DNA from: Saccharopolyspora shandongensis
GTDB taxonomy: Bacteria > Actinomycetota > Actinomycetes > Mycobacteriales > Pseudonocardiaceae
Assembly: GCF_900106995.1 (NCBI RefSeq)
Contig: NZ_FNOK01000012.1
Coordinates: 1-64,000, forward strand
Reading direction: 5' to 3'
DNA: 64,000 nucleotides
The translations under genes and the position numbers were made by a program. Below the pieces are notes generated by a model, which made no database searches, had not been told where the DNA came from, and saw only the letters and a program-made list of their open reading frames with translations. Positions 15,015-23,807 of the stretch are shown piece by piece; the first letter of the stretch is position 1, and the number at the start of each line of letters is the position of its first letter.

Positions 15015-15029
15015 TGAAAACCATTGTCG
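15015..15029 (+). promoter_or_regulatory. Zur-box-like operator, MRF-gene side
   Basis: TGAAAACCATTGTCG ends 12 nt before the ATG of the CobW/MRF-like gene. It matches the Zur half-site TGAAAA with a weaker second half. Together with the inverted copy at 14962 it gives each divergent promoter its own operator. Confidence 0.68.
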
Positions 15030-15041
15030 ATTGAGGTGGGG

Positions 15042-16298
15042 ATGGGAACCGAGTCGTCCGCGAACCGGCGGACTCCGCTGATCATGGTGGCCGGGATCCG
15101 CGCGGAGCAGGTCGCGGCGGCAGCCGGAGCGGCGTGGCGCGAAGACCCGATGGGCACCGCGCTCGTGCACCACGACCTGCGTGAAGTCACCCAGGGCGTG
15201 GTCCGGCGCCTGGTCCGGCACGGAGACGCCGAGACCACCGAGGTGCTGGAGTTGGCGCACGGCTGCGTGTCCTGCACCCTGCGCCTCGACATGCTGCCGC
15301 TGCTGCGCAGGCTGGCCGCCACGCCTGGCGTGGCGCGGATCGTCGTACAGCTCGATCCGGCGCTGGAACCCGAAACGATCTGCTGGGCGCTGCAGAACGT
15401 CCTGGTGGACGATCGCCCGCTGGTCGACGACGTCGACGTCGGAGCCGTCGTCACCACGGTCGACCTGGCCACCTGGCTGGCCGACGCGACCGGCGAGGAG
15501 GAGCTCGTCGAGCGCGGCCTCGCCGGCAGCGCCGACGACGAGCGCACCGTCGCCCAGGTCGCGGTGGGGCAGGTCGAGTTCGCGGACGCCATCGTGCTCG
15601 CCGGCCGCGCCGGCGACCGGTGGAACCAGGTGCGCACCGAGGCGGTGATCGCCCGGCTCACGCCCAACGCCCCTGCGGCGCACCTGGACGACCTGGAGCT
15701 GTCCGCGCTGCTGGCCGAGGTGCCCGCCGACGCGCGGCGCGGTGCGGTCGACGGGCCGCAGGGCCGGTTGCTGCGCGGACAGCCGTCGCTGGACGCCGAC
15801 GCGGGAGTGTCGGTGGTGCTGTTCGAGGAGCGGCGGCCGTTCCACCCGGAGCGGCTGCACGAGGCGATCGACGTGCTGCTGGACGGCGTGGTGCGCGCCC
15901 GTGGCCGGGTCTGGGTGGCCAGCCAGCCGGACGTCGCGCTGTGGGTGGAGTCCGCGGGCGGCGGGCTCGGCGTCGCGCACGCCGGGCCGTGGCTGGCCGC
16001 GCTGGAGCCCGGCGACTGGGCGGGCGTCTCGGCCGAGCGGCAGGTCAGGGCCTCGCTGACCTGGGACGACTACTACGGCGACCGGATGCAGGAGCTGGTC
16101 GTGATCGTCCACGAGGCCGATCCGCGGGACATCGTCCGCGCCCTGCGCCGCGCCCTGCTCACCGACGACGAGCTCGCCGCGGGGCAGCGGGCGTGGGCGA
16201 GCTACGACGACCCGTTCGGCGAGTGGCACACCGATCCGTGCGGTGACGACCCGGCGGAGACCACCGCGGACGCCGCCGGCGAGACCGGCAGCCGCTAG
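15042..16298 (+). CDS. MRF/CobW-like protein without P-loop (zinc-starvation ribosome factor)
   Basis: 418 aa from ATG 15042 (GAGG 5 nt upstream; a TTG at 15024 would lie inside the Zur-like site). The fold is COG0523: '[11 protein letters not shown]' (about residues 77-87) replaces the CxCC zinc motif, and a CobW C-terminal domain starts near residue 255. The expected GxxGxGKT P-loop is degenerate: the N-terminus reads '[14 protein letters not shown]', so GTP hydrolysis is unlikely. In mycobacteria a similar gene in the C-minus ribosomal operon (mrf) recruits the hibernation factor MPY to ribosomes during zinc limitation. The same role is inferred here from location and the missing P-loop. 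Confidence 0.8.
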   Translation: MGTESSANRRTPLIMVAGIRAEQVAAAAGAAWREDPMGTALVHHDLREVTQGVVRRLVRHGDAETTEVLELAHGCVSCTLRLDMLPLLRRLAATPGVARIVVQLDPALEPETICWALQNVLVDDRPLVDDVDVGAVVTTVDLATWLADATGEEELVERGLAGSADDERTVAQVAVGQVEFADAIVLAGRAGDRWNQVRTEAVIARLTPNAPAAHLDDLELSALLAEVPADARRGAVDGPQGRLLRGQPSLDADAGVSVVLFEERRPFHPERLHEAIDVLLDGVVRARGRVWVASQPDVALWVESAGGGLGVAHAGPWLAALEPGDWAGVSAERQVRASLTWDDYYGDRMQELVVIVHEADPRDIVRALRRALLTDDELAAGQRAWASYDDPFGEWHTDPCGDDPAETTADAAGETGSR

Positions 16299-16315
16299 CG
16301 GGCGCGGGGAGGGAG

Positions 16316-16337
16316 GGCGATTTCGCGCGAAATCGCC
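16316..16337. repeat. 22-bp perfect palindrome with TTTCGCGCGAAA core
   Basis: The core TTTCGCGCGAAA at 16321-16332 is flanked by GGCGA and TCGCC. The same core recurs at 45658, 45700, 45742, 52537 and 52579, always between genes. It lies 18 nt after the MRF-gene stop, so it may act as a weak terminator or a REP-like element. Confidence 0.85.
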
Positions 16338-16397
16338 GCGCCTCGTACGGGGCTCGTCCCGCAGCGACCAGTTTCGAACGACCCAGGAGGAGAACTC

Positions 16398-16649
16398 GTG
16401 AAACCCGGGATCCATCCCGAATACCGGCCGGTCGTGTTCCAGGACCGCACCACCGGCGACCGCTTCCTGACCCGCTCCACCGCCACGTCCGACGTGCGGA
16501 CGGAGTGGGCGGACGGCAACGCGTACCCGCTGATCGTGATCGATGTGACCGCTTACTCGCACCCGTTCTGGACCGGCAACCAGCGGGTGCTCGACACCCA
16601 GGGCCGGGTCGAGAAGTTCCGCCGCCGCTACGGCGACCGGACCCGCTGA
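16398..16649 (+). CDS. rpmE2: 50S ribosomal protein L31 type B
   Basis: 83 aa from GTG 16398, preceded by AGGAGGAGAA. '[16 protein letters not shown]' and '[18 protein letters not shown]' followed by '[10 protein letters not shown]' are type B L31. No zinc-binding Cys is present. Type B L31 is the Zur-controlled substitute for zinc-binding L31. It follows the MRF gene by 99 nt on the same strand. No Zur box is visible directly ahead of it, so it may depend on read-through. Confidence 0.94.
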   Translation: MKPGIHPEYRPVVFQDRTTGDRFLTRSTATSDVRTEWADGNAYPLIVIDVTAYSHPFWTGNQRVLDTQGRVEKFRRRYGDRTR

Positions 16650-16677
16650 CCGGCGGCCTCGCGCCCGAGCCGTTTCG

Positions 16678-16727
16678 AGGTGAACGGCCCGTTCGCCTCG
16701 GTAGCAGAGGTGAACAGGCCGTTCACT
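16678..16727. repeat. Two GTGAACGGCCCGTTC-type palindromic repeats
   Basis: Two near copies of GAGGTGAACGGCCCGTTC lie between rpmE2 and rpmF (first at about 16678-16695, second at about 16708-16727). Each is self-complementary around the GGCC centre. Function unknown; they could fold as small hairpins in the rpmE2-rpmF mRNA. Confidence 0.65.
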
Positions 16728-16752
16728 CCACCCGAACTACGAGAGGACCGAC

Positions 16753-16905
16753 ATGGCCGTTCCCAAGCGGAAGATGTCCCGCAGCAACACCCGCCACCGC
16801 CGAGCGCGGTGGAAGGCGACCGCGCCCGACCTGGTGCCGATCGTCGTCGACGGGGAGCGCAAGCTGGTGCCGCGCGCGCTCATCCGGCACTTCCAACAGC
16901 GATGA
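16753..16905 (+). CDS. rpmF: 50S ribosomal protein L32, cysteine-free form
   Basis: 50 aa from ATG 16753, too short for most ORF cut-offs. [20 protein letters not shown] is a typical L32 N-terminus. The C-terminal half ('[20 protein letters not shown]') lacks the CxxC/CxxxxC zinc site of the usual L32. A GAGAGGA lies 6 nt upstream. Completes a set of six zinc-independent ribosomal proteins in 3.1 kb. Confidence 0.93.
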   Translation: MAVPKRKMSRSNTRHRRARWKATAPDLVPIVVDGERKLVPRALIRHFQQR

Positions 16906-17001
16906 CCGAACCGGCGCGCGCGATCACCCAGGGTGATGGTGCGTGCCGGAATGGCACTCGGTTGGAGATGGATGTCACGCGGTGCCGCGACGCACGGCGG
17001 G

Positions 17002-17019
17002 TTCTCAGCTGCTTCTCAG
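17002..17019 (+). promoter_or_regulatory. MprA-box-like tandem repeat upstream of mprA
   Basis: TTCTCAG at 17002-17008 and again at 17013-17019, repeating with an 11-bp period. The same pair with the same period is found upstream of pepD. In mycobacteria MprA binds tandem direct repeats of this kind, so this is a likely autoregulation site. A TAACACT at 17029-17035 may be the -10, giving a leaderless mprA mRNA. Confidence 0.72.
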
Positions 17020-17041
17020 GGCCAGGGGTAACACTGTGCCC

Positions 17042-17737
17042 ATGCGCATCCTCGTCGTCGACGACGATCGTGCCGTGCGGGAATCGCTGCGAAGGTCGTT
17101 GCAGTTCAACGGATACCAGGTCGAGCTCGCTGCGGACGGTCAACAGGCATTGGACTTCTTGGCGGGCAACCGCCCGGACGCCATGGTGCTCGATGTGATG
17201 ATGCCGCGCCTGGACGGCCTGGAAGTCGCGCGCCGCCTCCGCAGCACCGGCGACGATCTGCCGATCCTGGTGCTCACCGCGCGCGACGCCGTGTCCGACC
17301 GGGTCGCCGGGCTCGACGCGGGCGCCGACGACTACCTGCCCAAGCCGTTCGCGCTCGAAGAGCTGCTGGCCCGGCTCCGCGCCCTGCTGCGCCGCGCCAG
17401 CCCGCCCGAGTCGGGACTGGACGAGCAGCCTGCCGCGTTGCGCTTCGCCGACCTGGAGCTGGACCCGGGTACCCGCGAGGTCCAGCGCGGCGAGCGGTCG
17501 ATCAGCCTGACCCGCACCGAGTTCGCCCTGCTGGAACTGCTGATGGCGCACCCGAAGCAGGTGCTGACCCGCAGCCGCCTGCTGGAGGACGTGTGGGGCT
17601 ACGACTTCCCGACCTCGGGCAACGCCCTGGAGGTCTACATCGGGTACCTGCGTCGCAAGACCGAGGCCGAGGGTGAGTCGCGGCTGATCCACACCGTCCG
17701 CGGTGTCGGCTACGTGCTCCGCGAGACGCCGCCGTGA
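17042..17737 (+). CDS. mprA: Response regulator MprA
   Basis: 231 aa, OmpR class. The receiver has acidic 'VVDDD' at residues 6-10, phosphoacceptor Asp in '[12 protein letters not shown]' (about residue 54), 'LTARD' and Lys of 'YLPKPF'. The C-terminal winged helix runs from '[13 protein letters not shown]' to '[11 protein letters not shown]'. It is followed by the cognate kinase with a GTGA overlap, and pepD and moaB2 lie downstream as in mycobacteria (mprA-mprB-pepD-moaB2). It is expected to answer envelope stress and control pepD. Confidence 0.9.
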   Translation: MRILVVDDDRAVRESLRRSLQFNGYQVELAADGQQALDFLAGNRPDAMVLDVMMPRLDGLEVARRLRSTGDDLPILVLTARDAVSDRVAGLDAGADDYLPKPFALEELLARLRALLRRASPPESGLDEQPAALRFADLELDPGTREVQRGERSISLTRTEFALLELLMAHPKQVLTRSRLLEDVWGYDFPTSGNALEVYIGYLRRKTEAEGESRLIHTVRGVGYVLRETPP

Positions 17738-19167
17738 CGGTTCCCGCACCGCCCCCGCCGGACCTGGAGCCGCAGGAGCGTCCGAAAGGCCGGTTCCAAC
17801 GCGTCTCCCTTCGCAATCGCGTCACCTGGCTGGCTGCGGTCTGCGTCGCCGGCGCGGTGGCGCTGGTGTCCGTCGCGGCCTTCGTGACCGTGCGGGACAG
17901 CCTCTACCAGCAACTGGACGACAACCTCGTCGAGCGCGCCGTGGAGGCTGCGGAGGGCCCGCTGGTGCGCACCGCCGACCTGCAGCAGGTGCCGGTGGCG
18001 TTCTTCGTCGCCCAGAACTTCAAGATCAGCGTGCTCTCCGCGGACGGCGTCGTGGTCGGCCCGGCCGACCGGCCGCCGATGAGCGTCGACGAGCTAGCGG
18101 TCGCCAAGGGCGAGTCCCGGGAATCGCTGCGCACCGATCAGCGCACCAACAGCCGGGTGGTGGCGGTGCCGACCGGGCAGAACGCCGCGCTGGTGATGTC
18201 CACGTCGATGGACCCGACGCAGCGGACGCTCGCGCAGCTGAGCGTGGTGCTGGTGGTGATGGGCGGCGCCGGGATCCTGCTCGCGGCGGCCGCCGGGACG
18301 GCGGTGGCACGCGCCGGGCTGCGGCCGGTGCAGCGGCTCACGGCGGCCACCGAGCGCGTCGCGCTCACCGGCGACCTGCGGCCGATCCCGGTCGGCGGCG
18401 ACGACGAGCTGGCCCGGTTGACCACCAGCTTCAACCGGATGCTCGGTGCCCTGGCCGAGTCGCAGGAGCGGCAGCGACGCCTGGTGGCCGACGCCGGGCA
18501 CGAGCTGCGCACGCCGCTGACCTCGCTGCGCACCAACCTGGAGCTGCTGCTGATGGCCTCGGCCCGGCCGGACGCGCCGGAGCTGTCCGAGCAGGACCGG
18601 GCGGAGATGTTCGCCGACGTCCAGGCCCAGGTGATGGAGCTGTCCGCGCTGGTCGGCGACCTCGTCGAGCTGGCCAGGGAGGACACCCCGCAGGCCGTGC
18701 ACGAGCCGGTGGACCTGGTCGACGTCGTGGAGCGCGCGCTGAGCCGCGCGCGGCGCCGCGCCCCGCGCATCGAGTTCGACGTCCGCCTGGAGCCGTGGGT
18801 GATGATGGGCGACGCGACGGCGCTGGAGCGCGCGGTGCTGAACCTGCTGGACAACGCCGCGAAGTGGAGCCCGGACGGCGGCCGGGTGCGGGTGGACCTG
18901 CATCCCGAGCCGACCGGCGGCACCACCGTGCTGGAGGTCGCCGACAGCGGCCCCGGCATCGCGGCCGCGGACCGGCCGTACGTGTTCGAGCGCTTCTACC
19001 GCTCCTCCGACGCCCGGACCCTGCCGGGCTCCGGGCTGGGCCTGTCGATCGTCAAGCAGGTCGCCGAGCGGCACGGCGGCACGGTCTGGGCGGGCGAGGC
19101 CCCCGAGGGCGGCGCGCTGCTGCGCATGACGCTGCCGGGCAGCCCCCAGTACATCGAACAGCAATGA
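17734..19167 (+). CDS. mprB: Sensor histidine kinase MprB
   Basis: 477 aa, GTG start overlapping the mprA stop. First membrane helix at about residues 31-53, extracytoplasmic sensor to about 165, second helix about 168-190, HAMP, then DHp with '[18 protein letters not shown]' (phospho-His). ATP-binding motifs are '[10 protein letters not shown]' (N box), 'DSGPGI' (G1), 'FERFYR' (F box) and 'GSGLGLSIV' (G2). Full length for the family. Pairs with MprA; the presumed signal is envelope stress. Confidence 0.9.
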   Translation: MTVPAPPPPDLEPQERPKGRFQRVSLRNRVTWLAAVCVAGAVALVSVAAFVTVRDSLYQQLDDNLVERAVEAAEGPLVRTADLQQVPVAFFVAQNFKISVLSADGVVVGPADRPPMSVDELAVAKGESRESLRTDQRTNSRVVAVPTGQNAALVMSTSMDPTQRTLAQLSVVLVVMGGAGILLAAAAGTAVARAGLRPVQRLTAATERVALTGDLRPIPVGGDDELARLTTSFNRMLGALAESQERQRRLVADAGHELRTPLTSLRTNLELLLMASARPDAPELSEQDRAEMFADVQAQVMELSALVGDLVELAREDTPQAVHEPVDLVDVVERALSRARRRAPRIEFDVRLEPWVMMGDATALERAVLNLLDNAAKWSPDGGRVRVDLHPEPTGGTTVLEVADSGPGIAAADRPYVFERFYRSSDARTLPGSGLGLSIVKQVAERHGGTVWAGEAPEGGALLRMTLPGSPQYIEQQ

Positions 19168-19313
19168 ACAGCAATGCCCCGGGCGCTGTGCCGGAGCAGG
19201 CGGCATCGGCCGGTAGCTCGTTCGGGTAGTGTTGGTTCTTGTTTGCTTGGGCTGCGCGGCCGGAGCACCTCACGGGCCCGCGCGTCCGTTCGACGCTCTG
19301 AGGGGACGGTGCT

Positions 19314-20105
19314 GTGCTCGCGCGGCAACGCCAGGAAGTGATCCTCGACGAGGTGCGGCGCACCGGGGCGGTGCAGGTCGGCGAGCTGGTGCTCCGGCTC
19401 GGCGTGTCGGACATGACGATCCGCCGCGATCTCGACGCGCTCGCCCGGCGCGGCCTGGTGGAGAAGGTCTACGGCGGCGCCACCTCGACGATCGGCCGCA
19501 GCACCGACGAGCCGGGCTTCGAGGCCAAGTCGGTGCGCCAGCTCGCCGAGAAGGAGGCGATCGCGCGGCTGGCCGCCGAGCAGGTCCGGCCGGGCACCGC
19601 GATCGGCCTGTCCGCAGGCACGACCACCTGGACGCTCGCGCGCCACCTCGACGACGTCGCCGACCTGACGGTGGTGACCAACTCGGTGCGGGTCGCCGAC
19701 GCCCTGCAGCAGCGCGGCCGCACCGACCGCACCGTGGTGCTCACCGGCGGCGTCCGCACCCCGTCGGACGCGCTGGTCGGGCCGGTCGCCGTGCAGGCGC
19801 TGCGCTCCCTGCACCTGGACCTGGTGTTCCTCGGGGTGCACGGGATGGCGCCGCGGGCCGGCTTCACCACCCCGAACCTCAACGAGAGCGAGACCAACCG
19901 GGCGCTGGCCGAGGCGGCCGGGCGGCTGATCGTGGTCGCCGACAGCACCAAGTGGTCGACCGTCGGGATCTCCACGATCGTCGACTTCGACGAGGTCGAT
20001 CTGCTGATCAGCGACCAGGGGCTGCCGGTCGACGCGCGCGAGCTGCTGGCCGAGCACGTCGAACTCCTGCTGGCCGATCAGCGGGGTGTGGAGGAGGAGC
20101 GGTGA
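19314..20105 (+). CDS. DeoR-family transcriptional regulator
   Basis: 263 aa from GTG 19314. The N-terminal winged helix 'RQRQEVILDEV' to 'VSDMTIRRDLDALARRGLVE' is DeoR-type. The C-terminal sugar-phosphate sensor has 'GLSAGTTTWTLARHL', 'TNSVRVADAL' and 'VADSTKWSTVG'. It overlaps galT by a GTGA junction, so both are one unit, and it probably controls galactose metabolism in response to a sugar phosphate. The pair is wedged between mprB and pepD, which are normally adjacent. Confidence 0.88.
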   Translation: MLARQRQEVILDEVRRTGAVQVGELVLRLGVSDMTIRRDLDALARRGLVEKVYGGATSTIGRSTDEPGFEAKSVRQLAEKEAIARLAAEQVRPGTAIGLSAGTTTWTLARHLDDVADLTVVTNSVRVADALQQRGRTDRTVVLTGGVRTPSDALVGPVAVQALRSLHLDLVFLGVHGMAPRAGFTTPNLNESETNRALAEAAGRLIVVADSTKWSTVGISTIVDFDEVDLLISDQGLPVDARELLAEHVELLLADQRGVEEER

Positions 20106-21175
20106 AGCGCACGGCGCGACGCCTGGCCGACGGCCGGGAGATCATCTACTTCGACGCCGACCCGGCGCAGGAGCGGCTGGCCGAGGACACCAGGGCGCTG
20201 CCACCGCAGGCCCCGGCGTCGGAGATGCGGCGCGACCCGCTGACCGGCGAGTGGGTGGCGATCGCGGCGCACCGGCAGACGCGGACCTACAAGCCCCCGG
20301 CCGAGCTCTGCCCGCTGTGCCCGAGCGTGCCCGGACGGCCCACCGAGATCCCGGAGCCGGACTACGACGTCGTCGTCTTCGAGAACCAGTTCCCGTCGTT
20401 CGCGCAAGGCGTTCCCGGCGATGAGTCCACTGTGGAGGGATTGCCGATGGTGCCGGCCTCGCCCGCGCGGGGCCGCTGCGAGGTGGTGTGCTTCACCGCC
20501 GACCACGACTCGTCGTTCGGCGCGCTCAGCCCGGCCCGGGTGCGCACCGTGGTGGACGTCTGGGCGGACCGCACCGCCGCGCTGGCCGAAACGCCCGGCG
20601 TGGAGCAGGTGTTCTGCTTCGAGAACCGCGGCGAGGAGATCGGGGTCACGCTGCACCACCCGCACGGCCAGATCTACGGCTATCCGTTCGTGACGCCCAA
20701 GACGGAGAAGATGCTGCAGGTCGCCGAGAAGTACCTGGCGCAGCACGGGAGGCACGTGCAGGGCGACGTGCTCGCGGCCGAGCGCGCCGCGGGCGAGCGG
20801 GTGGTCGTCGACTCCGAACACTGGACCGCGTTCGTGCCTGCGGCCGCGCGGTGGCCGGTCGAGGTGCACCTCGTGCCGCACCGCCAGGTGCCGGACATCG
20901 CCGCGCTCTCCGACGCGGAGCGCGATGACTTCGCGGTGACGTACCTGGACGTCCTGCGCCGCCTCGACGGCCTCTACGACCGCCCGCTGCCCTACATCGC
21001 GGCCTGGCACCAGGCGCCGGTGCGCACCGGCCGGGAGCTCTCGTGGCTGCACCTGGAGGTCTTCTCGGTGCTGCGCTCGGCGGACAAGCTGAAGTACCTC
21101 GCCGGTTCGGAATCCGGCATGGGCGTGTGGATCAACGACGTCACGCCGGAGCAGATCGCCGCCCGGCTGCGGTGA
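20102..21175 (+). CDS. galT: Galactose-1-phosphate uridylyltransferase
   Basis: 357 aa from GTG 20102. GalT swaps UMP between UDP-glucose and galactose-1-phosphate in the Leloir pathway. It shows the CPLC zinc pair (about residues 61-64), 'RRDPLTGEWVAIAAHR' near the N-terminus, 'FENRGEEIGVTLHHPHGQIY' with the His-Pro-His nucleophile site, and a C-terminal 'EVHLVPHR' and 'WLHLEVF'. No galK or galE is beside it. galU lies 7 kb downstream. Confidence 0.92.
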   Translation: MKRTARRLADGREIIYFDADPAQERLAEDTRALPPQAPASEMRRDPLTGEWVAIAAHRQTRTYKPPAELCPLCPSVPGRPTEIPEPDYDVVVFENQFPSFAQGVPGDESTVEGLPMVPASPARGRCEVVCFTADHDSSFGALSPARVRTVVDVWADRTAALAETPGVEQVFCFENRGEEIGVTLHHPHGQIYGYPFVTPKTEKMLQVAEKYLAQHGRHVQGDVLAAERAAGERVVVDSEHWTAFVPAAARWPVEVHLVPHRQVPDIAALSDAERDDFAVTYLDVLRRLDGLYDRPLPYIAAWHQAPVRTGRELSWLHLEVFSVLRSADKLKYLAGSESGMGVWINDVTPEQIAARLR

Positions 21176-21235
21176 GCGTCGACCGGTCGCAGATCACAGT
21201 TCCCCGACCGGTTTTCAGGCTGTCGCACAGCCTAG

Positions 21236-21252
21236 TCTCAGGGACTTCTCAG
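21236..21252 (+). promoter_or_regulatory. MprA-box-like tandem repeat upstream of pepD
   Basis: TCTCAG at 21236-21241 and 21247-21252, 11-bp period, 23 nt before the pepD ATG. Same unit and period as ahead of mprA. This suggests pepD stays under MprA control even though deoR-galT has been inserted between mprB and pepD. Confidence 0.72.
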
Positions 21253-21274
21253 CCGCCTGGAGCAGAGTGGAGCC

Positions 21275-22609
21275 ATGACCGATCACACCCCGGGCTACTC
21301 CGGTGAGCAGCCGGAAGAACCGAAGCCGCAGGCGGACGGGCCTGTCGCGGGCACCGGCGACACGCCACCTGCCGGGGTTCCGCAGCAGCCCCACCAACAG
21401 CCCCAGCAAATGCACGCCCAGGCCGCGCAGCAGCCCCAGCCCGCCGCGCAGCCGCCGCATGCGACGCAGCAGCTCCCGCACGCGCAGCCCTGGCCGTCCG
21501 GCGGCTACACCGCCGCGGCCCCAGTGCCGCAGCAGCGGAACCGGTTCGTCGGGCTGGCCGCGGGCGCAGCGGCTCTCGCGCTGGTGGCGGGCCTCGTCGG
21601 CGGCGGCATCGGCGGATACGTCGGGTACCAGCTCGGCGGTGACAAGGGCGCCGTGACGTCGCTGGACCAGCCGCGCCCGGCGCGCAGCGCCAGCACCGCA
21701 CCGGTGGGCTCGGTGCAGCAGGTCGCGCAGAAGGTGCTGCCCAGCGTCGTCCAGCTGCAGCTGGTGACCGCGCGCGGCGGCGGCGAGGGCTCCGGGATCG
21801 TGATCAGCAGCGACGGCTACATCCTCACCAACAACCACGTCGTCGAGGGCGCCCAGAACGGCCGGCTCACGGCGCTGTTCCACGACAACCGCTCGGCGCC
21901 GGTGCGGGTCGTCGGCACCGACCCGAAGTCGGACCTCGCGGTGGTCAAGGCCGACATCACCGGCCTCACCCCGGCCGATCTCGGCCGCAGCGACGACCTG
22001 CCGGTCGGCGCGCCGGTTGTGGCCATCGGCTCGCCGTTCGGCCTTTCCGGCACCGTGACCAGCGGCATCATCAGCGCCAAGGACCGCCCGGTGCGGGCCG
22101 GTGGCGAGTCGGGCAGCCAGGACACCGTGCTCAACGCGCTGCAGACCGACGCCGCGATCAACCCCGGCAACTCCGGCGGCCCGCTGGTCGACATGGACGG
22201 CAACGTGGTGGGCATCAACTCCGCGATCTACAGCCCTGGGTCGAGCCAAGATGGGGCCGGCTCGGTCGGGCTGGGCTTCGCGATCCCGATCGACCAGGCC
22301 AAGCGGATCTCCACCGAGCTGAAGGACACCGGCTCGGCCACCCAGACCACGCTGGGCGTGGTGATCACCAACTCGCAGCAGCAGTCGGGCGCGCAGGTCC
22401 GCGACGTCACCCCGGGCGGGCCCGCCGAGCAGGCCGGGATCCGGTCCGGCGACGTCATCACGAGGATCGGCGACCGGGCGGTCCTGGACACCGACTCGCT
22501 GATCGCCGCGGTCCGCTCGCACGCGCCCGGCGATCGGCTGCCGATCACCGTCACGGGCCCGGGCGGGGACCGGACCGTGGACGCCACCCTGGCCGGCCAG
22601 AAGGGGTGA
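21275..22609 (+). CDS. pepD: HtrA-like serine protease PepD
   Basis: 444 aa. A Pro/Gln/His-rich cytosolic N-terminus (residues 1-88), one membrane helix (about 90-115), then a trypsin-like domain with His in 'LTNNHVVEG', Asp in 'SDLAVV' and Ser in 'NPGNSGGPLVDMDG'. A PDZ domain follows from about residue 345. It acts at the outer face of the membrane on misfolded proteins and is the classical MprAB target in mycobacteria. Full length for the family. Confidence 0.92.
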   Translation: MTDHTPGYSGEQPEEPKPQADGPVAGTGDTPPAGVPQQPHQQPQQMHAQAAQQPQPAAQPPHATQQLPHAQPWPSGGYTAAAPVPQQRNRFVGLAAGAAALALVAGLVGGGIGGYVGYQLGGDKGAVTSLDQPRPARSASTAPVGSVQQVAQKVLPSVVQLQLVTARGGGEGSGIVISSDGYILTNNHVVEGAQNGRLTALFHDNRSAPVRVVGTDPKSDLAVVKADITGLTPADLGRSDDLPVGAPVVAIGSPFGLSGTVTSGIISAKDRPVRAGGESGSQDTVLNALQTDAAINPGNSGGPLVDMDGNVVGINSAIYSPGSSQDGAGSVGLGFAIPIDQAKRISTELKDTGSATQTTLGVVITNSQQQSGAQVRDVTPGGPAEQAGIRSGDVITRIGDRAVLDTDSLIAAVRSHAPGDRLPITVTGPGGDRTVDATLAGQKG

Positions 22610-22757
22610 TCCGAACGCGCGGCCGCTCGCCGGCCGCGTTCCGCGTCGACCGTGCCGGGTCCGCTCTGCCCCCTCCGGGCGGCCCGGCGCGATCGGCGCC
22701 GCAGGCTTCGCAAAACGGTCGAAAACCGCTCGAGGGCGTTGCAGAACTGGGAGGAAC

Positions 22758-23366
22758 ATGTCCGACGAAACAGGCACCGTGGTTCCGCGGCGGGCCGTGC
22801 GAATGGTCGATCTCACCGGCTCGTTGGATCTGAACGGGGCACTCCTTGGCACTACGGTTACCAGCATGGAACGCAGCGCGCAGCGGTTGGGCCGGGCCCT
22901 CGTCGTCGTGGTGGACGACCGGGTCGCCCAGGGCGAGCAGGAAGACAACATCGGTCCGCTGGTGACCGAGTTGCTGGAGGAAGCCGGTTTCATCGTCGAC
23001 GGCACCGTCGCGGTGGCAGGGGAAACAGTGGACATCCGCAACGCGCTGAACACCGCGGTGATCGGCGGGGTCGACGTGGTGATCACGGTCGGCGGCACCG
23101 GGGTGTCGCCGCGGGACGTCACGCCGGACGCGACGGCGGGCGTGCTGGACCGCCCGATCCCAGGCATCGCGGAGGCCCTGCGGGCCTCCGGCCTGGCGGC
23201 GGGCGCGGTCGAGGCGGGCGTGTCGCGCGGCCTGGTCGGGGTCTCCGGCAGCACGCTGGTGGTGAACCTGGCGGGTTCCCGGGCCTCGGTCCGGGACGGC
23301 ATGGCCACCCTGACGCCCCTGGTGACCCACGTGATCGAACAACTCTCGGGCCTGGAATCGGCCTGA
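22758..23366 (+). CDS. moaB2: MoaB/MogA-like molybdopterin protein (MoaB2)
   Basis: 202 aa from ATG 22758 behind GGGAGGAAC. An internal ATG at 22866 would give the more common length. Motifs: 'DNIGPLVTELLEEAGF', 'VVITVGGTGVSPRDVTPDAT' (MPT-binding) and '[12 protein letters not shown]'. Such proteins adenylylate molybdopterin or bind it. Placement right after pepD matches the mycobacterial order. Its stop codon lies inside the first copy of a 56-bp direct repeat. Confidence 0.85.
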   Translation: MSDETGTVVPRRAVRMVDLTGSLDLNGALLGTTVTSMERSAQRLGRALVVVVDDRVAQGEQEDNIGPLVTELLEEAGFIVDGTVAVAGETVDIRNALNTAVIGGVDVVITVGGTGVSPRDVTPDATAGVLDRPIPGIAEALRASGLAAGAVEAGVSRGLVGVSGSTLVVNLAGSRASVRDGMATLTPLVTHVIEQLSGLESA

Positions 23367-23415
23367 CCTGGGTGAAACACAACGGTGGCGGCTCCCGGCC
23401 GGGGGCCGCCACCGT
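23360..23415. repeat. Direct repeat copy A (moaB2 stop plus hairpin terminator)
   Basis: 56 nt containing the moaB2 TGA and a 12-bp stem AACGGTGGCGGC / GCCGCCACCGTT (23381-23392 with its complement), a clear terminator. It is 55/56 identical to 24891-24946; the only mismatch is T23369 versus A24900. Confidence 0.95.
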
Positions 23416-23491
23416 TGTTCTGTCGGTGATACCGGGCACACTCGCGACCATGAGACGACGCCAGCGCGCTCATGCGGGCAAGGGCTGAACT

Positions 23492-23794
23492 GTGTCGGCC
23501 CTGGAGAGGGTGCTCGCTGACGTCGACGCGGCCCTCATGGGGATCAGCACTGGTCAACAAGGCATCGTGCACGCCCAGGAATGCCTGGACGAAGCCGGCC
23601 GGCCCGACGGGTTGGGCATGTTGCTCGGTTCCCGGGATGAGGGCGCACTGCACGCCCTGGAATGTGCTGATCGGGCGGCCAACGAGCTCGTCCGGCTCCA
23701 CCAGATGCTGAGCAAGATCCACGACGCAGTTACTCCAGTGGCGCCAGTCGATCAGCGGAAAGCCGGTCGAAGATCGAAAACCGTCGACTGGTGA
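23492..23794 (+). CDS. Small helical protein of a deaminase-toxin locus, 100 aa
   Basis: Start GTG 23492. The first 75 residues are helical with heptad-like spacing ('MSALERVLADVDAALMGIS', then 'ALHALECADRAANELVRLHQ') and the tail is basic. Similar small genes precede SCP1.201-type deaminase genes in Pseudonocardiaceae, probably as a chaperone or delivery partner. This is recalled context, not shown. It ends 13 nt before the broken toxin gene. Confidence 0.6.
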   Translation: MSALERVLADVDAALMGISTGQQGIVHAQECLDEAGRPDGLGMLLGSRDEGALHALECADRAANELVRLHQMLSKIHDAVTPVAPVDQRKAGRRSKTVDW

Positions 23795-23807
23795 GAAACC
23801 GGAGATC

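Noticed and set aside
15024..15041. TTG start for the MRF-like gene
   Set aside because: It lies within the Zur-like site, while ATG 15042 has GAGG at the right distance.
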